The position numbers and the translations under genes are program-made. A model generated the notes under the pieces. That model ran no database searches and was not told where the DNA came from. It saw only the letters and a list, made by a program, of their open reading frames with translations. From positions 1,612,001 through 1,676,000 of the forward strand of contig OY760624.1 in assembly GCA_963663775.1 (NCBI GenBank): a stretch of DNA of 64,000 bases. Direction: 5' to 3'. This document shows, piece after piece, positions 24,814-33,880 of the stretch (within the stretch, counting starts at the first letter, position 1; each line of letters begins with the position of its first letter). The stretch is from G963663775 sp963663775. GTDB taxonomy: Bacteria; Bacillota; Clostridia; Oscillospirales; Butyricicoccaceae.

Positions 24814-24842
24814 AGTATAGCACCATATAGGTGGCTTGGCAA
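24814..24842 (-). promoter_or_regulatory. Promoter of rimP-nusA-infB-ribF operon
   Basis: On the minus strand TTGCCA (24842-24837), 17-bp spacer, TATACT (24819-24814), about 75 bases before rimP. Confidence 0.65.
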
Positions 24843-24999
24843 GGTGTTTTTTCAAAATACAGGGGATTTTGCCGCATTTCTCGAAAAAATACAGGACACA
24901 TAACATTCCAAACTTTTCCATACCTCTGCAAAAGGGCACGGGAAACAGGGGCGAGGGGGTGTTTTTTCAGAATTTTTCAAGAAAATTGCGTGTTTTAGC

Positions 25000-25028
25000 T
25001 TGAAAATTGCGGTCAGATAGCCTATGAT
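25000..25028 (+). promoter_or_regulatory. Promoter of trmL-degV
   Basis: TTGAAA (25000-25005), 17-bp spacer, TATGAT (25023-25028). Confidence 0.7.
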
Positions 25029-25071
25029 AAAATAAGTTATGCAAAAGGAAAAAGGAGATTGTCGGTTTTTT

Positions 25072-25566
25072 ATGATTCATATTGTGCTGGTCGAGCCGGA
25101 GATTCCGCAAAACACCGGAAACATCGCACGCACCTGTGCGGCAACCGGTGCGGTGCTGCATCTGGTCGAGCCGATGGGCTTTGCCATCGACAACAAAAAA
25201 CTCAAGCGTGCCGGTCTGGATTACTGGCATCTGCTGGACATCCGCCGCTACCAAAATATCGAAGAATTTTGGGAGAAAAACGCCGGCGGCAACTTCTATT
25301 ATCTCACGACAAAGGCACCGCATGCGTATACCGACGTGACCTTTGGGGACAATGATTATCTGATGTTTGGCCCCGAAACACGAGGACTGCCCGAGGACAT
25401 GCTGCGGCAGCACCCCGAGCGGTGCCTGCGCATTCCCATGCGAGAGGGCGCACGCAGTCTGAACCTTTCCAACGCTGTGGCAATCATGGTGTTTGAAACG
25501 CTGCGGCAGGGGGACTTTGCGGGGCTGCAGCAGGCAGGCCCGTTTCCGGGAGAGATGCCCTTATAA
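25072..25566 (+). CDS. trmL: tRNA (cytidine/uridine-34-2'-O)-methyltransferase
   Basis: 164 residues from ATG 25072; the upstream ATG 25039 precedes the AAAGGAG and lacks an RBS. SpoU/SPOUT motifs: VLVEPEIPQNTGNIARTCAATG (motif 1 region), FGPETRGLPEDML (motif 2) and IPMREGARSLNLSNAVAIMVFE (motif 3). Methylates the wobble ribose of certain tRNAs. Followed 21 bases later by degV, probably one transcript. Confidence 0.93.
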   Translation: MIHIVLVEPEIPQNTGNIARTCAATGAVLHLVEPMGFAIDNKKLKRAGLDYWHLLDIRRYQNIEEFWEKNAGGNFYYLTTKAPHAYTDVTFGDNDYLMFGPETRGLPEDMLRQHPERCLRIPMREGARSLNLSNAVAIMVFETLRQGDFAGLQQAGPFPGEMPL

Positions 25567-25587
25567 GGTAAGAGGAGAACGTTGTTT

Positions 25588-26466
25588 ATGGAAAAAATAC
25601 ACATCATTGCCGACTCTACGGCGGACATCCCACGTCCGCTGTGCGAGCAGTACGGCATCGAAATCGTGCCCATCACCATCACCTGCGGCGCACGCAGCTT
25701 TCGGGAATATTATGACATCACCCCGCAGGAATATTGGAAGCTGATTGCCGAAAGCCCCACCATTCCCACCACGGCGCAGGCAACGCCCAACGTGTTTTTG
25801 GAGGTGTATCGTGCTGCAAAGGCACGGGGCGTGACCCATCTGCTGGGCGTGATGATGAACGCCAAGGGGTCGGGCACCTATGCTTCGGCGTGCATCGCAC
25901 GTGATTTATTCTATGAGGAGCACGGCGAGAGCATGCAGATTGCGCTGTTCGATTCCGAGGTGTACACCTACATTTATGGACGGGTCGTGGTGCATGCGGC
26001 GCAAATGCGCATGCAGGGCGAAAGCTTTGAGGCGATTTGTGCCGTGGTGCAAAGCCGTCTGCTGCGCTCCGAGGCGATTTTGGGCGTGTACAGCTTAAAG
26101 CATCTCAAAAAAAGCGGACGCATTTCGGGTGCGGCGGCATTCGCCGGCGAGGCACTGGGACTGCGCCCTCTGAGCTTGATTGCGGCGGGCAAGGTCGAGG
26201 TCATCGACAAGGTGCGCGGCGACAAAAACGTGCCCAAGGGTGCGGCGGCGCAGGTCAAGCGCCGTGCCGTGATGCCTGCCCAGCAAACCGCCGAGCTGCT
26301 GTATGCCGATTTGCCCCCCGCTGTGCTCGATGCAATCGAGGCGCTGCTGCTGGGCGAATGCGGTTTTGCACACGTGGAGCGGTATCCGATTGGCCCCGCT
26401 GTGGTGACCAACACGGGTCCGAAAGCCTTTGCAATCGCCTATTATGCCGACCTACGGCAGGAATGA
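25588..26466 (+). CDS. DegV-family fatty-acid-binding protein
   Basis: 292 residues from ATG 25588 (AGGAG ten bases upstream; TTG at 25582 less likely). Start IHIIADSTADIPRPL and IVPITI are typical. The lipid-binding loop reads IPTTAQATPNVF, where many members have T-S-Q-P-S/T. Central GSGTYASA and C-terminal GPAVVTNTGP are also family marks. DegV proteins bind fatty acids, including as FakB partners of fatty acid kinase. No FakA gene is in the window. Confidence 0.88.
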   Translation: MEKIHIIADSTADIPRPLCEQYGIEIVPITITCGARSFREYYDITPQEYWKLIAESPTIPTTAQATPNVFLEVYRAAKARGVTHLLGVMMNAKGSGTYASACIARDLFYEEHGESMQIALFDSEVYTYIYGRVVVHAAQMRMQGESFEAICAVVQSRLLRSEAILGVYSLKHLKKSGRISGAAAFAGEALGLRPLSLIAAGKVEVIDKVRGDKNVPKGAAAQVKRRAVMPAQQTAELLYADLPPAVLDAIEALLLGECGFAHVERYPIGPAVVTNTGPKAFAIAYYADLRQE

Positions 26467-26520
26467 TTTTCAAAAAACCAGAAAATGCACTTTTTTTTCC
26501 GTCTTTTTTCAAATAATCTA

Positions 26521-26549
26521 TTGAAACATGCCGCAAAACCAAGTATAAT
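26521..26549 (+). promoter_or_regulatory. Promoter of the glycolytic cluster
   Basis: TTGAAA (26521-26526), 17-bp spacer, consensus TATAAT (26544-26549). The best promoter match in the window; about 110-base leader before pgk. Confidence 0.8.
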
Positions 26550-26663
26550 CTTGATTTGGAAGTGGAAACCTAAGCGCAGAAGCGGAGGCGTCCTGTTCCG
26601 GACACACCACAGCGGCAAAAAGCGAAGTGACAATTTTTGTTCCGAAAAGGAGTTACGTGATAT

Positions 26664-27854
26664 ATGAAGTACAATAAGAAAAGCGTGGAAGACATTGACG
26701 TTTCCGGCAAGAAGGTATTGGTACGCTGCGACTTCAACGTTCCGCAGGATGAAAACGGCGGCATTACGGATGACAAGCGCATCGTGGCGGCACTCGACAC
26801 CATTCGTTATCTGCTGAAAAACAACGCGGCAGTGATTTTGTGCTCGCATCTGGGTCGTCCGAAGGGCGAATTCAAGATGAAGTATTCGCTCGAGCCGGTT
26901 GCAAAGCGTCTGGCAGAGCTGCTTTCCATGCCCGTTGCGATGGCGGAAGATGTCATCGGCGACAGTGCAAAGAAGCTGGCGGCTGACCTGCAGCCGGGTC
27001 AGGTGATGCTGCTGCAAAACGTGCGTTTCCACAAGGAAGAGGAAAAGAACGACGCAGGCTTCGCAAAGGAACTGGCATCCATGGCTGAAATTTATGTCAA
27101 CGATGCATTCGGCACCGCACACCGTGCACACGCTTCTACCGCAGGCGTGGCAGACTATCTGCCGGCAGTCAGCGGCTACCTCATCAACAAAGAAATCTCC
27201 ATCATGGGCAAGGCACTCGACGACCCGAAGCGTCCGTTCGTTTCGATTCTGGGCGGCGCAAAGGTTTCTGATAAAATCGGCGTCATCAACAATCTCATCA
27301 ACAAGTGCGACAGCATCATCATTGGCGGCGGCATGGCATATACCTTCGTCAAGGCGCAGGGCGGCAGCATCGGCACCTCTTTGTGCGAAGAAGACAAGCT
27401 GGATTTGGCACGGGAACTCGTCGAAAAGGCAGCTGAAAAGGGCGTAAAGCTGCTGCTGCCGGTCGATGCACTGTGTGCAGACCATTTTGCGGCAGACGCA
27501 ACCCCTGTGGCATGCGATTCCGATAAGATTGCAGACGAAATGATGGGTCTGGACATCGGCGAAAAGAGCATCGAACTGTTCGCAGATGCCGTCAAGGACG
27601 CAGGCACCGTGGTCTGGAACGGACCGATGGGCGTGTTTGAATTTGATGCATTCGCAGTCGGCACCAAGGCAGTTGCCAAGGCAATCGCTGAATCCGGCGC
27701 AATTTCCATCATCGGCGGCGGCGACTCCGCAGCGGCTGTGGAAAAGCTGGGCTATGCGGACCAGATGAGCCACATCTCCACCGGCGGCGGCGCATCTCTG
27801 GAATTCCTGGAAGGGCTGGAGCTGCCGGGCATCGCTTGTCTGGAAGATAAGTAA
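26664..27854 (+). CDS. pgk: Phosphoglycerate kinase
   Basis: 396 residues, standard length. Motifs: VLVRCDFNVPQDENGG (about 18-33), LCSHLGRPKG (about 59-68), NDAFGTAHRAHAS, LGGAKVSDKIGV, WNGPMGVFE and GGGDSAAAVEKLG near the C-terminus. Converts 1,3-bisphosphoglycerate plus ADP to 3-phosphoglycerate plus ATP. First gene of the cluster pgk-tpiA-gpmI-eno; gapA is not adjacent upstream (degV is). Codons favour GCA, CGT and GGC, as in highly expressed genes. Confidence 0.98.
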   Translation: MKYNKKSVEDIDVSGKKVLVRCDFNVPQDENGGITDDKRIVAALDTIRYLLKNNAAVILCSHLGRPKGEFKMKYSLEPVAKRLAELLSMPVAMAEDVIGDSAKKLAADLQPGQVMLLQNVRFHKEEEKNDAGFAKELASMAEIYVNDAFGTAHRAHASTAGVADYLPAVSGYLINKEISIMGKALDDPKRPFVSILGGAKVSDKIGVINNLINKCDSIIIGGGMAYTFVKAQGGSIGTSLCEEDKLDLARELVEKAAEKGVKLLLPVDALCADHFAADATPVACDSDKIADEMMGLDIGEKSIELFADAVKDAGTVVWNGPMGVFEFDAFAVGTKAVAKAIAESGAISIIGGGDSAAAVEKLGYADQMSHISTGGGASLEFLEGLELPGIACLEDK

Positions 27855-28008
27855 TTCCAGCACGGGGCGGGTTGTGCCAGGGGGCACAGCTTTTGATACA
27901 TTGCTTTATAGAAAGGGGCAGCTTTGCCCCTGCTATAGATAAAAAACATAAAATATATTTTTTCTTGACGAGAGAACATATCGTCCACCTATGAAAGGGG
28001 TAAAACCA

Positions 28009-28779
28009 ATGAACCGCAGATACCGCAAGACGATTATTGCCGGAAACTGGAAGATGAACAAGACACCGAGCGAAGGCAAGGCATTGCTTGAAGAAATGAA
28101 GCCGCTGCTTTCCAAGACCAAGTGGTGCGAAATGGTGCTTTGCGTACCGTTTACCGACATTCAGGCTGCTGTGAAGGCTGCAAAGGGCTCTAAGATTGCC
28201 ATTGGCGCACAGAACATGCACTTTGAAAAGTCCGGCGCATTCACAGGCGAAGTTTCCGCTGATATGCTGAAGGAACTGGGTGTCAAGTATGTCATCATCG
28301 GACACTCCGAACGTCGTGAATATTTCGCAGAAACCGACGAAACCTGCAACAAGAAGGTGCTGGCAGCGATTGAAAACGGTCTGCGTCCGATTCTGTGCTG
28401 CGGCGAATCTCTGGAACAGCGTGAGCAGGGTGTCACCATGGACATCATCCGCACCCAGATTAAAATCGCGCTGAACGGTGTGGCGGCAGAAGACATCAAG
28501 AAGGTTGTCATCGCATACGAACCCATCTGGGCAATCGGCACCGGCAAGACCGCAACTAGCGAGCAGGCAAATGAAGTTTGCTCTCAGATTCGTGACTGCC
28601 TGCGTGAACTGTATGGCGCACGCAATGCACGTGCCATCACCATCCAGTACGGCGGTTCTATGAATGCGAAGAATGCAAACGAGCTGCTGGGTCAGCCGGA
28701 TGTAGACGGCGGTCTGATTGGCGGCGCATCTCTGAAGTCCGCAGATTTCGCAGCAATCGTAGAAGCAGCAAATCAGTAA
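28009..28779 (+). CDS. tpiA: Triosephosphate isomerase
   Basis: 256 residues from ATG 28009 (RBS AAAGGGG); the upstream ATG 27991 is part of the sequence before that RBS. Signature residues: AGNWKMNKT (Lys of the active site), IGHSERREYF (catalytic His), AYEPIWAIGTGKTA (catalytic Glu and loop 6), YGGSMNAKNA. Interconverts DHAP and glyceraldehyde-3-phosphate. A 154-base gap after pgk contains two short G/C hairpins, perhaps an mRNA-processing site. Confidence 0.98.
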   Translation: MNRRYRKTIIAGNWKMNKTPSEGKALLEEMKPLLSKTKWCEMVLCVPFTDIQAAVKAAKGSKIAIGAQNMHFEKSGAFTGEVSADMLKELGVKYVIIGHSERREYFAETDETCNKKVLAAIENGLRPILCCGESLEQREQGVTMDIIRTQIKIALNGVAAEDIKKVVIAYEPIWAIGTGKTATSEQANEVCSQIRDCLRELYGARNARAITIQYGGSMNAKNANELLGQPDVDGGLIGGASLKSADFAAIVEAANQ

Positions 28780-28926
28780 TTTTTAAAGGGTTTCGGTCGT
28801 CCCGCAGCATGCCGCATCGGCGGTGTGCACGTTTCAGACACAATCCGCAGGAAACACGCAAGGGGGCGAAACAATGCCGGCGGCAGGCTTTCGTCCCCTT
28901 TTTTAGGACTTAAGGGAGTTATCTGC

Positions 28927-30444
28927 ATGAATAAAAAGCCACTTGCACTGATTATTATGGATGGCTGGGGCGAACGCAGCGACACCTGCGGCAACGCCAT
29001 CGTGGCAGCCAAAACACCACAGCTGGATAGGATTTATCAGCAAAATCCAACCACCTTTTTGGGTGCATCCGGCATGGATGTCGGCTTGCCGGACGGACAA
29101 ATGGGCAACTCGGAGGTTGGACACACGAACATGGGCGCAGGACGCATCGTGTATCAGGAACTGACCCGCATCACCAAGTCCATTGGGGACGGGGACTTCT
29201 TTGCCAACGAAGCGCTGCTTGCCGCAGTCGAAAACTGCAAGAAAAATGACAGCACCCTGCATATTTTCGGCTTGCTGTCCGACGGCGGCGTGCACAGTCA
29301 CATCACGCATATGTTTGGTTTGCTCGAGCTTGCCAAGCGGCAGGGGCTGTGGAAGGTTTGCTTCCATTGCTTCATGGACGGACGTGACACCCCGCCGGAA
29401 TCCGGTTTGGGATATATCAAGCAGTTGCAGGCGAAAATCGATGAGGTCGGCGTGGGCTGCATTTCCACCATTGAGGGACGGTATTTCGCTATGGACCGTG
29501 ACAAGCGTTGGGACCGTGTGCAGAAGGCATATGATGCCATCGTTTACGGCAAGGCGGAAGCGACAAACAGCGACCCGGTTGCTGTGATGGCGGATTCCTA
29601 CAAAAACGGCGTCACCGATGAGTTCATCGTGCCGACCATTGTCACCGAGGGCGGCAATGTCCGCAATGGCGACAGCGTCATTTTCGCCAACTTCCGTCCT
29701 GACCGTGCCCGTGAAATCACCCGTGCGGTGGTAGACCCTGCGTTTGACGGCTTTGCACGTGAGGCAGTTTCGGTGCACTATGTCTGCATGACCCAGTATG
29801 ACGAAACCATGCCGAAGGTGCAGGTGGCATACAAGCCGACCTCTCTCAAGAATACCTTCGGAGAATACATCTCCGACAAGGGGCTCACCCAGCTGCGCAT
29901 TGCAGAAACCGAAAAATATGCGCACGTGACCTTCTTCTTCAACGGCGGCGTGGAGCAGGAATACAAAAACGAAGACCGTGCGCTCGTCAAATCGCCGGAT
30001 GTGGCAACCTATGACCTCAAGCCGGAAATGAGCGCACTCGAAGTTACAGAAGAGGCGGTGCGGCGCATCGAATCTGGAAAATATGACGTGGTGATTTTAA
30101 ACTTTGCAAACTGCGACATGGTCGGACACACCGGCATCTTTGATGCAGCGGTGCAGGCGGTGGAAACCGTGGATGCCTGCGTGGGCAAGGTGGTGGATGC
30201 CATTGTCAAGGCAGGCGGCGTGGCAATGATTACCGCGGACCATGGCAATGCTGACCAAATGCTGGAAGAGGACTGCAAAACCCCATTCACCGCACACACC
30301 ACCAACCCCGTGCCGTTCACCGTGGTGGGACGGGACTGCAAGCTGCATACAGGCGTGCTGGCAGACATCGCACCGACCATGCTGGAAGTGCTGGGGCTGC
30401 CCCAGCCGACCGAAATGACCGGCAAATCCCTGTTTACGCATTGA
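28927..30444 (+). CDS. gpmI: 2,3-bisphosphoglycerate-independent phosphoglycerate mutase
   Basis: 505 residues from ATG 28927 with GGGAG upstream. Alkaline-phosphatase-fold enzyme using two Mn ions. The nucleophile is Ser62 in GNSEVGHTNMG; metal-binding segments include LIIMDGWGER near the start and NFANCDMVGHTG and ITADHGNAD near the end. FHCFMDGRDTPP and NFRPDRARE are also family marks. Converts 3-PG to 2-PG. Third in the glycolytic cluster. Confidence 0.98.
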   Translation: MNKKPLALIIMDGWGERSDTCGNAIVAAKTPQLDRIYQQNPTTFLGASGMDVGLPDGQMGNSEVGHTNMGAGRIVYQELTRITKSIGDGDFFANEALLAAVENCKKNDSTLHIFGLLSDGGVHSHITHMFGLLELAKRQGLWKVCFHCFMDGRDTPPESGLGYIKQLQAKIDEVGVGCISTIEGRYFAMDRDKRWDRVQKAYDAIVYGKAEATNSDPVAVMADSYKNGVTDEFIVPTIVTEGGNVRNGDSVIFANFRPDRAREITRAVVDPAFDGFAREAVSVHYVCMTQYDETMPKVQVAYKPTSLKNTFGEYISDKGLTQLRIAETEKYAHVTFFFNGGVEQEYKNEDRALVKSPDVATYDLKPEMSALEVTEEAVRRIESGKYDVVILNFANCDMVGHTGIFDAAVQAVETVDACVGKVVDAIVKAGGVAMITADHGNADQMLEEDCKTPFTAHTTNPVPFTVVGRDCKLHTGVLADIAPTMLEVLGLPQPTEMTGKSLFTH

Positions 30445-30482
30445 CAATCCGAATATTTTATATAAAAAGGAGCTAATTTTTT

Positions 30483-31793
30483 ATGAAGGGTTACATTGAA
30501 ATCATTGACATCGTAGGCCGTGAAATTATGGACTCCCGCGGCAATCCGACCGTGGAAGTTGACGTGTATGTTGAGGGCGACACCGGCTCTTACATGGGTC
30601 GTGCAGGCGTTCCGTCTGGCGCATCCACCGGTATTTTCGAGGCTTGCGAGCTGCGTGACGGCGACAAGGAACGCTATCTGGGCAAGGGCGTGCTGAAGGC
30701 TGTGGACGCTGTTAACGGCGAAATCGCAGAAGCACTCATCGGCATGAACGTGCTCAATCAGGTCGAAATCGACAAGACCATGATTGAACTGGACGGCACA
30801 CCGAACAAGACCAAGCTGGGCGCAAATGCAATCCTCGGCGTTTCTCTGGCTTGCGCACGTGCAGCAGCAGAAGCAATGGGCATGCCGCTCTACACCTACA
30901 TCGGCGGCGTGAACGGCAAGACCCTGCCGGTGCCGATGATGAACATCCTCAATGGCGGCGCACACGCAACCAACAACGTTGAAATTCAGGAATTCATGAT
31001 TATGCCGGTTTCTGCACCGACCTTCCGTGAAGCACTGCGCATGTGTGCAGAAGTGTTCCACACCCTCAAGGGCACGCTGAAGGCAAACGGCACCCCGGCA
31101 GCTGGCGTGGGCGACGAAGGCGGCTATGCACCGAACCTGAAGAAGGACGAAGACGCACTGAAGGTTATCGTGCAGGCAATTGAAGACGCAGGCTTTAAGC
31201 CGGGCGAAGACTTCATGATTGCTATTGATGCAGCTTCCTCTGAATGGTGGAACGAAGAAGAGAAGTGCTACATCCAGCCGAAATCCGGCAAGAAGATGAC
31301 CCAGCAGCAGCTCGTGAAGATGTGGAAGGGCTTCGTGGAGAAGTATCCGATCATCTCTCTGGAAGACGGCATGGCGGAAGAAGATTGGGAAGGCTGGGAA
31401 ATGCAGACCAAGGCACTCGGCGACAAGATTCAGCTGGTCGGCGATGACTTGTTTGTAACCAACACCACCCGCCTGAAGAAGGGCATCGACATGGGCGTTG
31501 CAAACTCCATCCTCATCAAGGTGAACCAGATTGGTTCTTTGACCGAAACTTTGGATGCAATCCAGATGGCAAACCGTGCAGGTTACACCGCTGTGATTTC
31601 TCACCGTTCCGGTGAAACCGATGACACCACCATCGCTGATTTGGCAGTGGCACTCAATGCAGGTCAGATTAAGACCGGCGCACCGAGCCGTATCGACCGT
31701 GTTGCAAAGTACAACCAGTTGCTGCGCATCGAAGAAGAATTGGACACCGTGGCACAGTACCTCGGACGTGACGCATTCTTCAACATTAAGTAA
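30483..31793 (+). CDS. eno: Enolase
   Basis: 436 residues. Motifs: EIMDSRGNPTVEVDV (N-terminal), GVPSGASTGIFEACELRDGD, LNGGAHATNNVEIQEFMIMP, GDEGGYAP, SLEDGMAEEDWEGW (metal and acid residues), VGDDLFVTN, LIKVNQIGSLTETL and SHRSGETDD. Dehydrates 2-PG to phosphoenolpyruvate. RBS AAGGAG at 30468-30473. Last gene of the cluster, followed by a strong terminator. Highly expressed-type codon use. Confidence 0.99.
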   Translation: MKGYIEIIDIVGREIMDSRGNPTVEVDVYVEGDTGSYMGRAGVPSGASTGIFEACELRDGDKERYLGKGVLKAVDAVNGEIAEALIGMNVLNQVEIDKTMIELDGTPNKTKLGANAILGVSLACARAAAEAMGMPLYTYIGGVNGKTLPVPMMNILNGGAHATNNVEIQEFMIMPVSAPTFREALRMCAEVFHTLKGTLKANGTPAAGVGDEGGYAPNLKKDEDALKVIVQAIEDAGFKPGEDFMIAIDAASSEWWNEEEKCYIQPKSGKKMTQQQLVKMWKGFVEKYPIISLEDGMAEEDWEGWEMQTKALGDKIQLVGDDLFVTNTTRLKKGIDMGVANSILIKVNQIGSLTETLDAIQMANRAGYTAVISHRSGETDDTTIADLAVALNAGQIKTGAPSRIDRVAKYNQLLRIEEELDTVAQYLGRDAFFNIK

Positions 31794-31816
31794 TTTTATC
31801 TCCTGATTGGCAACCA

Positions 31817-31845
31817 AATCCGGCTCGAAAGAGCCGGATTTTTTT
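31817..31845 (+). terminator. Terminator of glycolytic cluster
   Basis: Ten-bp stem AATCCGGCTC / GAGCCGGATT with a GAAA tetraloop (31817-31840) and TTTTT. Confidence 0.95.
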
Positions 31846-31878
31846 GTGCAGATGCTGTATTTGCAAGCGCAGCTGTGT

Positions 31879-31884
31879 TATAAT
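31879..31884 (+). promoter_or_regulatory. Possible extended -10 for deacetylase-like gene
   Basis: TATAAT at 31879-31884 preceded by TGTGT; no good -35 at 17 bp. About 100 bases before the gene. Confidence 0.35.
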
Positions 31885-31982
31885 AAGGCAGACTACACAC
31901 CGCAAAAAATCCCTTGCCGAATGGCATGGGAGCACCGCCTCCCTTGGGATAGGCATAGAAAAAAGAAACGGAGATGGACTGC

Positions 31983-33215
31983 ATGGCGCAGAAAAAACCC
32001 GCATGGCACAACCTATATCAGAAAAATGACCCGCCCACGGAGCATCCGCTGATTCGTGTGGGCGGCTTAAAATCCGAACTGGAAAAAGAATGGGATGCCG
32101 AGCAGAAGCGAGTGGAGCAAAAAAAACGCCGCAAAAAACGCCGCCGCAAAGCGGGCACAGGCTACACGGTGCTGGCAACGCTGCTGACGGTGGTGCTGAT
32201 TGGCGGGCTGATTGCCATGAGCACCGTGCAGACCCTGCATGTGCAGACGCAGGGCAAAAGCCTTGCCGCATATGCCGCACAAATCAGCGATTTGCAAACC
32301 CAAATCAGTGGTTTGGAGCAGGAAAATCAGCATTTGACAGAGGCAAACGAAACCTTGCAGTCGCAGACGCTCGTCACCGCAGACGGCACGGACAGCAGCG
32401 GCAGCTTTGATTATCAGCAGATGTACCCGGATTTGCAGGTGGCGAATGTACCGACCGCTTTTGCCGAGCAGCAGCCGAAGCAGGTGTATTTGACCTTCAA
32501 CGATGGACCTTCCGACAACACCGAGGCGATTCTCGATGTCCTCAAAGAGCAGAGCGTGCACGCCACCTTTTTCGTCCGTGGGTCGAATATCAAGGGGCGT
32601 GAGGAACTGCTGCAGCGCATGGTGAAGGAAGGGCACACCATCGGACTATATACCTACACGAATTTGTATGACACGATTTACAGCTCGGTCAAATCCTTTT
32701 TGGAGGATGAAAACCGTGCGTATGAGGCGATTTACAACGCCTGCGGGGTCTATCCGACCGTGTTTCGTTTCCCGGCGGGCAGCATCAACCGCTATACCAG
32801 CACGAATTATACCCCCTATGTGGCGGAAATGCTGCGGCGTGGCTTTGTCTTTTATGATTGGAATGTGACAGCAGACACCTTAGCACCGACCGTGACCGCA
32901 ACCGAACCCCAAGCCAACAGCACGGACACGGCGGCAGACAGCACCGCAGATACCACCGACACCGCAACCACGACCGACACCCCTGCAGAAACCACGGAAT
33001 CCACACAGGCGTTGTCGGCGCAAACGCTGGCGAACAATCTGGTGTTTGGCGTGCAGAGCACCAAATATCCGACTGTGTTACTCTATGATGCACAGGGCAA
33101 AAGCACAACCGCCGCCGCACTGGAAAAAGCACTCACCAAATTGCAGGCGCAGGGCTATACCTTTGCGGCACTGGACAACACTGTGCAGCCCGTCACCTTC
33201 ACAGGCGTGCCATAA
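31983..33215 (+). CDS. Membrane-anchored polysaccharide deacetylase-like protein, catalytic residues lost
   Basis: 410 residues from ATG 31983 (GGAG nine bases upstream). Cytoplasmic Lys/Arg-rich stretch (about 41-57), one membrane segment (about 61-82), coiled coil (about 98-129), then a NodB-type domain (about 166-400). In active enzymes motif 1 is TFDDGP, motif 2 HTxSH-like and motif 5 LLHD. Here they read TFNDGP (Asn173), YTYTN (Tyr223 and Asn227 replace both metal-binding His) and LLYD (Tyr368). Catalysis by the known mechanism is therefore unlikely. A Thr/Asp/Ala-rich insert (about 302-341) splits motifs 4 and 5. Likely a wall-binding or regulatory pseudoenzyme. Confidence 0.85.
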   Translation: MAQKKPAWHNLYQKNDPPTEHPLIRVGGLKSELEKEWDAEQKRVEQKKRRKKRRRKAGTGYTVLATLLTVVLIGGLIAMSTVQTLHVQTQGKSLAAYAAQISDLQTQISGLEQENQHLTEANETLQSQTLVTADGTDSSGSFDYQQMYPDLQVANVPTAFAEQQPKQVYLTFNDGPSDNTEAILDVLKEQSVHATFFVRGSNIKGREELLQRMVKEGHTIGLYTYTNLYDTIYSSVKSFLEDENRAYEAIYNACGVYPTVFRFPAGSINRYTSTNYTPYVAEMLRRGFVFYDWNVTADTLAPTVTATEPQANSTDTAADSTADTTDTATTTDTPAETTESTQALSAQTLANNLVFGVQSTKYPTVLLYDAQGKSTTAAALEKALTKLQAQGYTFAALDNTVQPVTFTGVP

Positions 33216-33759
33216 AGTGCGAAAATTGGTCCGTATTCTCTGAAATGGCGAGCAAATCGTCCAGATAGGCGCAGGTATTGAGCAGGCGCAGCACATGATA
33301 ATCCATGTTGCGGCTGTGCACATGGGCGTGCGGAATGTGCGGAAAAAGAACCCCGTAGCCATGCAGCCGCTCCCGCACCCGTGGACTGGGCAGACAAGAC
33401 GGGTCAGCAGTGCACAAGGCGGTCAGCTCGGTCTGCATCCGATACAGCAGCTGCTCACAGTCTTGCAGCCAATGGGCATCCGGCAGGCGATTGTGCCGCT
33501 GTGCATGCAGATGCAGCAGGCGATGAAGTCTGTTTCGGTCAATAAGATGTACTTCTTGCGATAAATGACCGAGAGAACCCTGTAAATGCTGCAAATCCAC
33601 CGCTTGATGCAGCAAAATGCAGGGCAAAACCTCCAGCATCATCGAGCGGCGCAGTTGGGAAAGGCTGCAAACGATGCGGTCGCAATGAAAACAGGGGCAG
33701 AACAGGTGTCGGCACGTGGACACAAGGCGATAGAGCAAAGGAACAGAGTGCAGTTGCAC
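33199..33759 (-). CDS. Hypothetical protein, Leu/His-rich
   Basis: 186 residues from GTG 33759 with AAGGAGG eight bases upstream. Helical, rich in Leu, His, Arg and Cys (HLFCPCFHCDRIVC near the N-terminus may be a metal site). No recognised domain, signal peptide or clear membrane segment. Convergent with the deacetylase-like gene and overlapping its last 17 bases. The good RBS and codon pattern support coding; function unknown. Confidence 0.55.
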   Translation of the reverse strand: MQLHSVPLLYRLVSTCRHLFCPCFHCDRIVCSLSQLRRSMMLEVLPCILLHQAVDLQHLQGSLGHLSQEVHLIDRNRLHRLLHLHAQRHNRLPDAHWLQDCEQLLYRMQTELTALCTADPSCLPSPRVRERLHGYGVLFPHIPHAHVHSRNMDYHVLRLLNTCAYLDDLLAISENTDQFSHFMARL

Positions 33760-33821
33760 AAGAAACGCCTCCTTGTTTGGTTATATAAGGATAGTATACC
33801 ATAAAATTGACGGCTGTGCCG

Positions 33822-33850
33822 TTGAAGCTTGTCGAAAGCTATGATACAAT
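33822..33850 (+). promoter_or_regulatory. Promoter of proC
   Basis: TTGAAG (33822-33827), 17-bp spacer, TACAAT (33845-33850). Confidence 0.6.
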
Positions 33851-33880
33851 AAAAGAAAGTATAATAAGGGGGAGATTCCG

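Noticed and set aside
30009..31817. 602-codon minus frame opposite gpmI and eno
   Set aside because: Shadow spanning two genes and the gap between them; no RBS or motif.
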